Program-made: the position numbers and the translations under genes
Shown: positions 1 through 9,830 of the stretch, piece after piece
Position numbering within the stretch: position 1 is the first letter of the stretch
Layout of the letters: each line of letters begins with the position of its first letter
The notes under the pieces: model-generated
What the model saw: only the letters and a program-made list of their open reading frames with translations
The model's database searches: none
Told to the model about the DNA's origin: nothing
Assembly: GCA_029204225.1 (NCBI GenBank)
Contig: CM055101.1
Span: 36,263,648 to 36,327,647 of the forward strand
Direction of reading: 5' to 3'
Origin: Diphasiastrum complanatum
Taxonomy: Eukaryota; Streptophyta; Lycopodiopsida; Lycopodiales; Lycopodiaceae
Length of the DNA stretch: 64,000 nucleotides

Positions 1-246
1 ATTGTAGAGCATGTACACGTGTGATCTATTCGAGTATCCGACCATGATTGTTTGCTCTGACTTTACATCAAGCTTGCTTTCTTTTTCCTTTAGTATGTGC
101 TTGTATGTTGCACATCCAAACACACGCACGTATGACAGATTAGGCCTTTTGCATGTCCACATCTCATACAATGTCATGTTTTCAAGGGCTATCATTGTTG
201 ATTTGTTCTATAGGTGTACTGCTACAGCGATTGCCTCAGTCCAAAA
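1..246 (-). pseudogene. Copia integrase C-terminal remnant
   Basis: Read from 246 down to 1, the minus strand gives FWTEAIAVAVHL, then YVRVFGCATYKHI and SEQTIMVGYSNRS in one frame. These match the end of a Ty1/Copia integrase core and its C-terminal linker, where FWTEA, VFGC and a VGYS segment are conserved. An in-frame stop follows VHL, so the piece is not functional. The left end runs off the window, so the reverse transcriptase expected downstream cannot be seen. On the right the match stops abruptly at the hairpin at 245-296, which may mark a rearrangement breakpoint. The family call is good; the parent element is unknown. Confidence 0.7.
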
Positions 247-296
247 TTGACTTGAAAACTGAGCCTTCGGGGTGTGTTCAAGTTTTCAAGTCAATT
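245..296. repeat. Perfect 16-bp inverted repeat (hairpin)
   Basis: Arms 245-260 (AATTGACTTGAAAACT) and 281-296 are exact reverse complements, with a 20-nt loop at 261-280. The hairpin lies where the Copia integrase match ends. Its origin is unknown; it could be a foldback end or a repair product. Confidence 0.8.
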
Positions 297-378
297 GCAT
301 CTTTGTCCTTCGGGGTGTGTTCGACCTTCAGGGTGTCCTCGACCTTCGAGATCTCTTCATCCTTCGGGATTTCTTCGG
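264..378. repeat. 18-bp tandem repeat (four units plus an outlying copy)
   Basis: Units starting CCTTC occur at 307, 325, 343 and 361, exactly 18 bp apart. A 16-nt copy identical to the first unit (CCTTCGGGGTGTGTTC) lies at 264-279 inside the hairpin loop. On the minus strand the array stays open and would encode a charged hexapeptide repeat such as KDEEIS and KVEDTL. That suggests a coding-type minisatellite, but no complete gene is visible. Confidence 0.7.
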
Positions 379-781
379 CAAGGTTGCAAGAGTTCACCAT
401 TTCAGACAAAATAAAAGCAAATCCAAAAATGACATGCAAGCACAAGAAAATAACATGTGAAGGAGACACTGACAAAAGTGAATCACATAAAAAAGAAACA
501 AGTTAACATACCATCTTTACAAAGAGTTGATATTTGCAAAGCACCATGTGAAACAAAAATTTCATTTATCAAGTTTGAGATTCCACCCTGAGCAGATGAC
601 TGAATAGCTATTTCACTTTCTTCCTGCAAGGACTTATTTCATATTGTGTAAGAACATCGTTGTTTCACTATCGATCTGGGTAATCATGTGGTAAGGTGGA
701 AGTATTCAAGAAAGTTCCCGAGTGAGTAGTAGGTTAAGTGATTGGTTGCTATGGTGCTCGTGTTGTGCTGATGTTAGGATC
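379..781. other. No recognisable gene
   Basis: AT-rich sequence. A minus-strand frame between 912 and 706 continues the character of the Gag ORF beyond its stop at 782, so the old element may once have extended here. No domain is recognisable. Confidence 0.4.
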
Positions 782-1582
782 CTAACCGGATTCGTAATGG
801 ACGTGGTGGACATGTTGAAGCTTGGTGGATTGTTTTGGACAGTTTTTGAAATTGTGTTTTCTAACACAATCAGGGCATTTGGGATGGTACTTTGTTCTGA
901 CCATACAATCAACCATAAAGTGGTCTATTTCACTACAGATGAAGCATATGTTGTTCATTGGCCCTTGTGTGATCGCATAGCCATGTGGTATGGCTAGGAC
1001 GTCTGGATTTTTTGGATGGTGTTCGTGAAAAGACAAGGATTGTCTAGAGTTGGATGGTTGTTTGTTATTACTCAATTTGACAAAAGGACTCTCTATTAAA
1101 TGAAAGGGCTTAAAACACTTGATGCAGGATTTTTTTAATGCAAACCAATCTGTCTTATCTTCACAATTGAGGTTAAAAAGCCAGTCATGTGCTTTAGCAA
1201 TCATGGTCATTGAAAACAATTGAACCATGCCGTCATTGGATGTTTCACCATAAACGTCACACACATTCTCAAAGATTTGCAAGAATCTTTGCGGGTCCGA
1301 ACTATCATCAAACTTGGGTAGATCTAACTTGGGTGTTGGCTTTTCAAGATGAGTTCCGTGAGTAGTAAACGTGCCCTGAATGTGTGTTTTGGCCTGTGAG
1401 GATTGTGCACCATGAAAATGGGCTTTGGTACATGAAGATTCGGCTCTATCAGGTTCTCGACTCTCGAATGGGTTTGTGGACAGCTTGTGTACGTGTGATT
1501 TCATTCGGGAGAACCTTTCATCAGACGTAGGGGACACTGTTTCTGGTGGATAATCGTCTGTGGGATCAGTATGGTGTTCCAT
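782..1582 (-). CDS. Retrotransposon Gag-like protein with zinc knuckle
   Basis: An uninterrupted 266-residue ORF. Residues about 85-165 (from LDLPKFDDSSDP to the CFKPF area) look like a plant Gag capsid domain. It is followed by a CCHC zinc knuckle, C213-X2-C216-X4-H221-X4-C226 (CFICSEIDHFMVDC), and a second, slightly irregular Cys/His cluster at residues 236-248. Gag packages element RNA into cytoplasmic particles. No protease, integrase or reverse transcriptase follows on the minus strand within view, so this is a stranded or non-autonomous gag. The ORF starts at the only suitable ATG, before a T-rich stretch at 1590-1620. The large LTR element at 1937-15069 has inserted upstream of it. The Gag class call is fairly secure; the lineage is not. 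Confidence 0.65.
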   Translation of the reverse strand: MEHHTDPTDDYPPETVSPTSDERFSRMKSHVHKLSTNPFESREPDRAESSCTKAHFHGAQSSQAKTHIQGTFTTHGTHLEKPTPKLDLPKFDDSSDPQRFLQIFENVCDVYGETSNDGMVQLFSMTMIAKAHDWLFNLNCEDKTDWFALKKSCIKCFKPFHLIESPFVKLSNNKQPSNSRQSLSFHEHHPKNPDVLAIPHGYAITQGPMNNICFICSEIDHFMVDCMVRTKYHPKCPDCVRKHNFKNCPKQSTKLQHVHHVHYESG

Positions 1583-1936
1583 TGGGTAAGATCGTATTTT
1601 TTTGGTTTTTTTGGTTTTTTTTTTGGGGGCTAGTAGCTCAATCTAGGTGGAGACTTAGGATGATAATGGTGTTCCACTGGTGTAAGGTGTAATGTTTTGG
1701 TGTTTTTCCTTATTTTTTGTTCTTTTTTTTCTTTTAGCTCTTGGCTCGGTCGAGGTGGAGACTCAGTCGAAATTGGGAGCAAAAGGCTCGGTCGAAATTT
1801 AAAAGGTCCTATCCTATCGAGATGGGACTGGAGTTATCTGGTCAAGATGGGATGTCGGGTTGAAGGGCATCCGATCGAGTTTAAAGGCATCTAAATGCAA
1901 GAAACAAGAATCAAGAAACTAAAACTAAACTAAACA
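1583..1936. other. No gene; flank of the large LTR element
   Basis: T-rich runs at 1595-1625 and 1700-1740 and a repeated 'ctcggtcgaggtggagactcagtcg'-like phrase near 1650 and 1745. Bases 1932-1936 (AAACA) are the left target-site duplication of the element that follows. No coding signal. Confidence 0.5.
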
Positions 1937-2472
1937 TGTCATGTACTACTAGTACATTAGTGCTTATCAATGCATCAGAATATCCATTGTAAGCTTTGTA
2001 GGCCCAAAAGGAGCTATTAGTTTTAAGAACAAGGCGGTTCTCTCTTTAGGCCCTCTAAAGTAATTAATAAGGATAATAGGCCAACAAGGGCCCAATCTAG
2101 TTTAAATAATACTTAACAAGGGCTAACTATCCCTCAAGATAGTTAAGTTAAGTTAAGTGAGAGCATTGTCTATAACTAGGCAAGAGACATCATTTTGTGA
2201 ATCTTTTGGCTCATTTGCAAGTGAGAGCTTCTAGCTTCCTTGTGAATGTGAGCCATAGGGATCTCCATTGCTAGGTCTCATGTGCCCTATCTACATGAAT
2301 CAATGCTCATTTACATTGCTTTATACTCTTCTTTTCATTGCTAATGTGATTCCATTAAGATCTCCATGTTTCTAGCTTTCTACTGATATGTTATCTTGAA
2401 TGCTTTGTACTTTTCTTGCTCTTAGCTTTACTTCCATTGTAATTGCTATTTGCTTAGATTTGGCACATGACA
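1937..2472 (+). repeat. 5' LTR of the three-LTR element
   Basis: 536 bp, TG...CA ends. By eye about 15-20 differences from the LTR at 14534-15069, and clearly more from the middle copy. This supports these two being the pair made at insertion. Confidence 0.9.
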
Positions 2473-2477
2473 TTTCT

Positions 2478-2489
2478 TGGTATCAGAGC
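2478..2489 (+). promoter_or_regulatory. Primer binding site (initiator Met-tRNA type)
   Basis: TGGTATCAGAGC begins five bases after the 5' LTR. This is the standard 12-nt priming site of plant LTR elements, complementary to the tRNA-Met 3' end. It fixes the plus orientation. Confidence 0.9.
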
Positions 2490-4212
2490 ATAGATCCATG
2501 ATTCATGATGATTCTATGAGAATTACATTATATTTGATAAGTTTATTATTTTTGTAACTTTCTTTTTGCTAATTTTTAACTTTGAATTTTTTAGTTCTGT
2601 TCAGACAAACTTTTGACATTCAATTTTGTTTTCGATTTCTAATTTGATTCAATAGATTTGTAGAGCTTTGTTTCAGCTTTAATTTTCACCAATTTGCAAG
2701 GCATTTGGATAAGAGATGCAAAAGTTATTGCACTTTTCCCAAAAGCTATCAAAATAGGTGACTAGAATTTTGCTTTCACTTGATTTGAATTTTTCAAATT
2801 TGATCTGAGCTTTTATTTGTAGTTTCTTTCCATAGGATTTTAGAGCATTGTCTTAGCTTTGATCTGATCCATATGGCAGGTCATTTGTATTAAAGTTATG
2901 ACAAATCTTGATTTGTAGCTCTAGTTTTGTTAGATTTCTTTCTTCAAAATTTTCAGTGCTGTTCTGTTGTTAATTTGACCAGTCAAATCACATTCAATCA
3001 TTGATCTTATACATAGCCTGAAAGAGCTTGTTGTTAGCATTTCAGAGGTACTAAGTTTGTTTCATTTAGATCAAAATTGAGAAAGTTATAATCAAATTTG
3101 TGAAGATGGGTCAGAATTGCCAGAATTTATAAAAAAAAAATTGTGAATTTTTTCCAAGTGAGAGAGAATCACTTCAATATTTCAGCTTTGAAGTTTTTTG
3201 TCTGTTATAAATTTTTTTCGAATTTTTCATTTTGAAGTTTTATGAAAAAAAACCAAACCTAACCCTAACTACCTACAGCCTTAACCCTAAACCCTACACT
3301 AACCTAAACCTAAACATACTTTACTTCCTACGCTACCCCCGCTCTGTCTCTACATCCCTCCCGAAATGAACGCACTCGTGTTTTGGAAGAATATCCTTCT
3401 TAGATGACTGAACAAATTCATCCAAATCAGAGAAAAGATCAACATCGCCCTGCTTATGTGATCCTCACTGTCCATAGGGCCACCAGTTGTAAACAATTCT
3501 TAAGCCACATCAAGAATCAGCATGCGTTGACTAACATCCACATGAGGAGAGAACAACTCTTTCATAAGAACCATTGCTGTGGCCAAAGGCGAACAGACTA
3601 GTAAAGTCACAAGAGCCTGTTGCCTCTTTTGTTCAGCTGATCCCTCAGAGAGATTAGCTCTTGAAGAAGATGATCCAGATGCTATTGTGAATCTGGCAGC
3701 AATCACCTACAACAGTGGATAGTATGGAGGCTACATTCTGCCATCCATCGCATTTCAGAGTCTTATTTTGAGCACCTAAGCGCAATACCTGTACTGTTTT
3801 CTGGTGGACCTGAGCGCATTTTCACACGTTCATTCACACTTCCTGTGGCACAACCAGGCGCGATCCTAGTGCCATCTCTCAACTCACAGCTGCTACCAAT
3901 GAACCACTAATCTCAGAGGCAGAATGGATTTGCAGACCCTCGTACTTCTAGTTTGCAGGTAATTGCAATTTTTGTGGCAGTGGTCAACCGCACTTCTGCT
4001 GGTTCTGAAGGACAGTCCAGTGGCTACCATTAATTCATCATTATTCCTCTGAAGGTCCACTGATATACAAAGAATCTACAAGCGGTTCAAGCAGAATCAT
4101 CGCCTTGTTTCTGAAAATCTTTACGCAATCCTCAGCCATCCTCCGTCAGTTGACATCCTCTCTCCTCTCTCTCTCCGTCGGTCACGTACCCGACGTCGGG
4201 TAGCCAACCCCC

Positions 4213-4263
<51 letters not shown>

Positions 4264-4896
4264 CGGTCACATCCTCTTTCTCTCTAAATTCCGTCGGTTA
4301 CACCAGAAGAGCAACCTATATATATAAAAAAATTTGCCAACAATTTTCAGATTTTTGACGGTTTTTTTATTCTTCTACGAGCACAGGAATGTTTCATGGA
4401 TTCCAAAAAAATATTTTGATTTTTCTTTAACCCCTTTTTTTTTAAGTTGTTAAATTCAATTTTGTTTTTATATTCTATAACTCCACATAGTGTGAGCTCA
4501 GATCCCAGTGTTATAAAAACAAAAAGTGATCAGAAAGATGAGCCTAACACTGCTAAGTTATTAAAATTGTGTCATTATTACTTTTCAAATGTTTTTTTTC
4601 TTTTCTTGAGTCAATTTTTGTTGTGTTTTCATTAGAAATTTTTCAAATCTTCATATCATCTCCGTTTTAAATCGGATTCAAACGCTGTAAAAAGCAAAAT
4701 TGTTTGTATTGACAAGTTGAACAAAACTGCTACTTCATTTTAATTTGTTACACTTTCCATTCACAGCCACTTTATTCTTCGAGGACTCAAAATCTTTAAG
4801 TTAGTGGAGAAGAGCAATTTTACCAGCTTGTAAAATATCATTCTGAATAAATCTCAGACGGTGAATTCATAGTCCGCAAGTCTTCACTAGTCATTA
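2490..4896 (+). other. Long untranslated leader of the three-LTR element
   Basis: About 2.4 kb without coding potential. It contains loosely repeated T-rich blocks (2560-3240), a degenerate CCCTAAA-like patch (3253-3330), a 14-bp palindrome at 4188-4201 and a CT run. A long leader of this kind is common in non-autonomous plant LTR elements, where it may hold packaging signals; that role is inferred. Confidence 0.5.
4216..4261. repeat. (CT)n microsatellite
   Basis: An uninterrupted CT dinucleotide run of about 46 bp, bracketed by two similar 'ctctctccgtcggtcac' segments. Confidence 0.9.
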
Positions 4897-5556
4897 ATGA
4901 TAGACCGTTATAGTCAAAACATTCAATTTCCATCTATTGATGAAATACAATCTGAAATTGTACGTTACAGCCTTGTATTTGACGGACAACCAAGTTCAAT
5001 CAGCATTGATGATTGGTTGATTGAATTAGAAGCTTATTTTTGTCATCGCCAATATTCTGAAGAAGATAAAATCTATTTCGCTTCATTGTGCTTTCAAGGA
5101 CAAGTTAGAACATGGTGGGATACTCAAGCACATTTGAGCACAAAGCTTTGGAGTCAATTCAAAATTGCTTTCATCGATAGTATTACCTGGTTTTATGAGA
5201 AATGATTCGAATCTCTCAAACAAACTCGTTCTATACAACAATTTAATCAGCAATTCTTGGCATTGGTTCAGAAGACAAAATTTAAGTATAGAAAATGTTT
5301 GAACTACTATGTGGGTTTTTTTCAAACGCCTATAAAGAATGTGCTTCAACCATCTCTTTCCAAATCCATTTATGCCGCTAGTTTTATGGATTTGCGCAAT
5401 ATGATGGATCGTGCACTTGTTCTAAGCACTTATCTACAAACCATATCAATGAATGGTGGAAAGTCACCGCTCAACGGAAACCTTATTATTACAACCAACG
5501 ACTGTCTGAATACGTTAGTCCTACCTTTGATGGAAGCATTCACTCCGTTAATGTAG
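4897..5556 (+). pseudogene. Gag domain, first copy (one stop codon)
   Basis: One frame runs from ATG 4897 to 5556, broken by a single TGA at 5203-5205. The pattern FDGQPSSISIDDWLIELEAYF followed by FASLCFQGQVRTWWDTQ is that of the retrotransposon Gag capsid domain of Ty3/Gypsy elements. Residues after the stop (from FESLKQTRS to YLQTISMNGG) continue the capsid and its C-terminal part. No zinc knuckle follows. The stop is probably a CGA-to-TGA transition. The second Gag domain begins immediately downstream in a different frame, so the two copies would need a frameshift or were once one long ORF. Confidence 0.75.
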
Positions 5557-6188
5557 ACAGTTGGCTAGAAGGTTTGGATTATAACTTCTACTATAGTGGA
5601 GGTATTGATGACAGTAATATGGTTTTCTTTGCCTCATCGGGTTTCCAAGGACGTGTTCAGTCATGGTGGAACATCATTCACAACTTCCTTCCTGAGAACT
5701 GGTTAACTTTCAAAAGAGTTTGTAGACATATCTTCAATCGATCTAACTTCATCCAATGGTGTTCTTTGGACCAGACAACTACAGTTGCTGAGTACAATAG
5801 AGAATTCCAACAAATGGTCCCAGTATTCGATTATGGAGAAGAATATCGGAGCATTGTAGAAAACTATCTACAAACTACTTATCTCCAGCTTGGGTTCCGA
5901 TTAAGGGAAACTATGGAATATGTTTTAAAGTATGAGCAACAAGAACAAAGGCTTAAGTTGGAAGCTGAAAGGAAAGAACAACAATTCAGATGGTTTGAGA
6001 AAATGAAGATGCGGACTCAGAAAGTGAGTGTATACACTAAAGCATCAATGGATCGACAACTGCATGTGAATGAAAGGGAAGAAACTTTTGAAGATGAAGA
6101 TGATCCCATCAATGAGCCTGATGAGCAAAGTGAAAATGACGAAGTGGATGAGCAAAGCGAGGACAATGAGTCAGATGAGCAAAGCTGA
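5463..6188 (+). CDS. Gag domain, second copy
   Basis: The frame is open from about 5463, although the first ATG inside it is at 5574. It reads FDGSIHSVNVDSWLEGLDYNF, then FASSGFQGRVQSWWN, matching the first copy position by position (FDG, D-x-W-L, FAS, FQG-x-V, WW). Downstream are a Glu/Lys/Gln-rich helix (LKYEQQEQRLKLEAERKEQQ) and an acidic tail with repeated DEQSE units. It lacks a CCHC knuckle. The product would be a capsid protein; the duplication and the acidic tail are unusual. The ORF ends 160 bp before the polypurine tract, leaving no room for pol. Confidence 0.65.
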   Translation, partial: VTAQRKPYYYNQRLSEYVSPTFDGSIHSVNVDSWLEGLDYNFYYSGGIDDSNMVFFASSGFQGRVQSWWNIIHNFLPENWLTFKRVCRHIFNRSNFIQWCSLDQTTTVAEYNREFQQMVPVFDYGEEYRSIVENYLQTTYLQLGFRLRETMEYVLKYEQQEQRLKLEAERKEQQFRWFEKMKMRTQKVSVYTKASMDRQLHVNEREETFEDEDDPINEPDEQSENDEVDEQSEDNESDEQS

Positions 6189-6341
6189 AGCTAACAAAAC
6201 GACTTCACTTCGACAGCTTTGGATTTGTAAAGAGACAATAATTATTTTTTGGACGACACATCCTCAATCATGACTACTTAACCAAGGCGATCAAATTGAT
6301 CAGACAAGCGTCTCTATTTTTGAGGACAAAAATGTCTAAGT

Positions 6342-6349
6342 AGGGGGAG
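6342..6349 (+). promoter_or_regulatory. Polypurine tract before the middle LTR
   Basis: AGGGGGAG directly precedes TGTCATG. The preceding ~150 bp (from 'cagctttggatttgtaa' on) is nearly the same as that before the right LTR (14400-14533). This shows the middle LTR is the 3' LTR of the gag-bearing unit and not a random insertion. Confidence 0.75.
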
Positions 6350-6440
6350 TGTCATGTACTTTTAGTACATCAGTGCTTTTCAAGGCAATATAATATCCAT
6401 TGTAAGCTTTGTAGGCCGAAAAGGAGCTATTAGCCTTAAG
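6350..6440 (+). repeat. Middle LTR, left part (interrupted by Copia-1)
   Basis: Starts TGTCATGTACTTTTAG and matches the outer LTRs to their equivalent of '...gctattagccttaag'. It then stops at the Copia insertion. Bases 6436-6440 (TTAAG) are the left Copia target duplication. Confidence 0.9.
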
Positions 6441-7178
6441 TGTTGAATTTCACACGTGTGGATTGTCCACAACATGTACTTGTGATCTCCTAAGGTGTGT
6501 AGATGCACCAAGATTAAGATTAGATTGAGATTCAAGATCAATCTTAGATCCTATGGCAAAAACACACTACTACATGCATTCAAACACTTCCAACTCTCAC
6601 TCACATGTGTGGGAAGTATTAAAAAAAATAATCTAAGTAAAAACAAGCTGCTCTCCTCGGGTAGAGAGAGAAAAAGCATCATGAGCTCTCGGGTAGAGAG
6701 AGAAAGCTAGAAATCCAATAACTCACAAAATCCATAAAATCACCAAATCAATTAGCTTCAAAATGAGGAGTACAATGATACTATTAGATCCACGAGCTAC
6801 CACTATGCTTAACTATGATTGGACCATACTTTGTCACCTCTTGATTCTATTGGACCATTGATCCATGCACCTCTTAATTCTACTGGACTATATTCAAGCA
6901 CACCTCAATTTCCTATTGGACCTCACAAGGTTCCACCTCTAAATCCTATTGGACCTCTCGAAATTCATCAAACAAAAGCATTACACTTGTCTACACTCTA
7001 ATTGGCACGTGTTTAGCCTCTTACTCTATTTTGGCTCAATAGTGGCATTACAAATGGAAATGCATAATTTGCCATCTATGCCAAATTTATTCCTATCAAC
7101 ATCCTACACCTAGATGCTTGATGTAAAAAACATAAGACCCCTATATCTAGCATAGATAATCTTTTTCAATTCTTCACA
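6441..7178 (-). repeat. Copia-1 3' LTR
   Basis: 738 bp. On the minus strand it lies downstream of RNase H. It shares short duplicated phrases ('ctcgggtagagagagaaa' twice, and 'attggacc' several times) with its partner LTR. Confidence 0.92.
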
Positions 7179-7190
7179 CTCCTCCTAAAA
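7179..7190 (-). promoter_or_regulatory. Copia-1 polypurine tract
   Basis: The minus strand reads TTTTAGGAGGAG immediately before the 3' LTR, the plus-strand priming site used in reverse transcription. Confidence 0.7.
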
Positions 7191-7196
7191 ACTTAT

Positions 7197-7811
7197 CTAT
7201 GAAGATTTGAGCATTGATCTTGATATAACTCCAAGATTAGATCTATGCTTGATGAAAGCACTTTTGCTCAAAGGCTTGGTGAGTAGATTGGCAATACAAG
7301 AGGACAAGTTGACATGCTCCAAATAGATTTCTCCTCCAATAAGCTTTTCTCTCACAAAATGGTGTGCCACTTCTATGTGCTTGCTTCTTGCATGAAATAT
7401 GGGATTATTGGCAAGAGCTTGGGGCAAGATGTTATCACACTTGATCATTGGTAGATCATCCTCCTTGATGCACTTTAGCTCCATTAATAACCTCTTGATC
7501 CAAAGCACCTCTTTGGTAGTTGTAGTGAGTGCTTTGTACTCGGCCTCACATGAAGAGAGAGATATAGTATCTTGCTTTTTGGAAAGCCAAGATATTAGAT
7601 TGCCTCCAAGAAAGATAGTGTATGCACTAATAGACTTTCGATCCATCTTGTCACTTGCAAAGTCCGAATCCGAGTAGCCAACAATGGATAGATCTTCACT
7701 TTTATAGAGTAGACCATAATCACAAGATGAAGATACATATCTTACAATCCTCTTGGCCATCTTCCAATGATGGATCTTAGGATCTTGCATAACTTGACTC
7801 AATTTGTGCAC
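7197..7811 (-). pseudogene. Copia-1 RNase H domain
   Basis: 204 open residues beginning in the RT-RNase H connection (MQDPKIHHWKMAKRIVRYV) and containing SDSDFASD and then SLSSCEAEYKAL. Those are two of the acidic catalytic patches of Copia RNase H. It continues with SKHIEVAHHFVREKL and the conserved LTKPLSK end. RNase H removes the RNA strand during reverse transcription. This part alone is uncorrupted, but it is cut off from the RT ORF by at least one stop near 7850-8035. Confidence 0.85.
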
Positions 7812-8784
7812 ACAAAAACTTAGATCGGGCCTAGTAATGGTAAGTCAAATCAAGGAGCCTACAAGACTCCTAAAAAGTGTGATGTCCTCAAAGGATATTT
7901 CATCACCTTTATTGGGATCTTTTACAATTTGCTCCATTGGAGTATCTATGCTCTTAGAATTTTCCATATGGAATTTTTTCAACATAGAGTGAGCATATCT
8001 AGATTGGCATATAAAGACATGATTTTCATAAAAATCAATTTCTAGGCCTCAAGATGTAATGTATCTCTCCTAGATCTTGCATTTTAAACTCACATCCAAG
8101 TGCTAGCTTGGTTTCATCAACTAGCTTGATACAACTTCCACAAAGAATAATGTCATCAACATAAATTAGAAGAATGACAATATTGCTATCAACAAACTTT
8201 AGATACATGGAAGGATCATAGTCACTAAGAGTAAATCCTAGTGAGATAAGAAAAGAATTAAGTCTTGAATACCATGATCTTGGTGCTTGCTTGAGTTCAT
8301 AAAGACTTTTGAAGAGCAAGCACACTTTGGACTCATCCTTGATGAATCCTTGAGGTTGTTCCATATAGATCTCCTCCTCAAGATAACCATTTAGAAAAGC
8401 ATTGGATACATCTAATTGGAACACCTTCCACTTGAAAAAACAAGCAAGAGAAATAAGAATTCTTATTGTCACCATCTTTGCAACGGGTGCAAAGGTCTCC
8501 TCATAATCGAGACCATGGATTTGAGCAAATCCTTTGGCACATAATCTTGCTTTATGCTTGTTGATGGTGCCATCATGATTGAACTTGATCCGAAATACCC
8601 ACTTGCAACTAATCACATGCTTGTTGGATGGAGGATCCACAAGCTCCCAACTATTGTTGGTGATCAATGCATCATACTCTTGCTTCATGGCATCATACCA
8701 CTCCTTGGTATTGAGGGCCTCTTGTACATTCTTTGGCTCTTCATGAGAGACATAAAAAACATAATTAGTGGAATCAAGATCCAC
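7812..8784 (-). pseudogene. Copia-1 reverse transcriptase
   Basis: ORF 8784-8035 contains the conserved start NNSWELVDPP and CKWVFRIKFNHDG, then KARLCAKGFAQIHGLDYEETFAPV, FQLDVSNAFLNG and the catalytic IYVDDIIL at about 8152-8172. It copies element RNA into DNA in cytoplasmic particles. The reading breaks at 8035 shortly after YVDD, so the thumb is out of frame. The N-terminal side is separated from integrase by a frameshift near 8780. The substitution of conserved residues is mild; the domain is recognisable throughout. Confidence 0.88.
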
Positions 8785-9830
8785 TTGTTTGCCTTTTCAA
8801 CATATGAGAGCCTCTTAGGCTCGGATCTATCTCTCATGGATCTTCTTGGTGAAAAAATCCGAGGAGAGTCTTCTTCAAATCTCGACCCCATCACATCATG
8901 ATTGTCTTCAAAATCAATAATTGATGATGCATCCATAGATTTCTTGATCTCGGCCTCTTCAAAAGATGAGTGTTGATCTTCATGAAAGACGACATCTCTT
9001 CTTTCAATAACTTGAGAAGTAGAGAGTATAAAGACTCTATAGGCCTTCTTGGTGGATGAGTATCCAACCATGATCCCTTTGCATGCACTAGGATCTTCCT
9101 TCTTCCTTTTTTCCAAGGGAATATGGACAAAGCATAAGCATCCAAAAACTCTAAGGTGATCAACCTTAGGCTTCTTCAAAAATAAGATTTCATATGGTGA
9201 CTTTCCTTCAAGAGTTATATGTGGGAGCCTATTGCAAAGATAATTTGCACAACTAATGGCTTCTCTCCAAAAATCTTTGGGCAAAGATGCCTCAATTCTC
9301 ATAGATTTTGCACATTCACATAGATATCTATTCTTTCTCTCGGCCACTCCATTTTGAGATGGAGAGTAGGCACAAGAGAACTATCTTTTAATGCCTTCAA
9401 GCTAACAAAAATCTTGAAATTTATTGGAGATATATTCACCACCTCCATCACTTCTAAGAGCTTTAATTTTGAATGAGAATTGCTTCTCTACATAAGCTTT
9501 GAAAATAAGGAAATGATCAAACACCATAGATTTAGAAGCAAGAAGATATATCCAAGTGAATCTTGTGTAATCATCAATGAAAGTAACAAAACAAGTGGCT
9601 CCTCCCTTGCTTGTAGTTGATGAGAAATGCACATCCAAGTGGATTAACTCCAAAGGATTCTTGCTTTTGATAGAAGATCTTGTAAATGGATTTTTGTGAG
9701 ATTTAGCAATAGCACAAACCTCACAAGGCTTGATCTTCTTGGAGAGTGACTTTGGCAAGCCAATAGCTTTGGCTTCTTTGATCATAGAGAGCATGGATCT
9801 GTAGTTGGGATGTCCCAACCTCCTATGCCA
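8785..9830 (-). pseudogene. Copia-1 integrase
   Basis: ORF 9818-9402 starts in the GAG-pre-integrase HHCC region (LGHPNYRSM... CEVCAIAKSHK) and enters the catalytic core with HLDVHFSS (first Asp), FIDDYTRFTWIY and ALRSDGGGEYISNKF (second Asp region). A TAG then follows FQDFC and another TAG occurs a few codons later. The frame resumes at 9347 with ERKNRYLCECAKSM, the core helix with the third catalytic residue, then VFGCLCFVHIP and VGYSSTKKAYRVF. A TGA also separates it from the protease at about 9828-9830. Integrase inserts the cDNA into chromosomes; this copy cannot be made whole. Confidence 0.85.

Noticed and set aside
2478-2489. Met-tRNA-like matches (also at 11921, 27828, 52279) as tRNA genes
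   Set aside because: Only 12 nt match; they are primer binding sites next to LTRs, with no cloverleaf.
3253-3330. Telomere-like CCCTAAA repeats
   Set aside because: Only a few degenerate units inside an LTR-element leader; no array and no chromosome-end context.
4188-4201. 14-bp palindrome ACCCGACGTCGGGT
   Set aside because: Isolated within a leader; too short to support a function.
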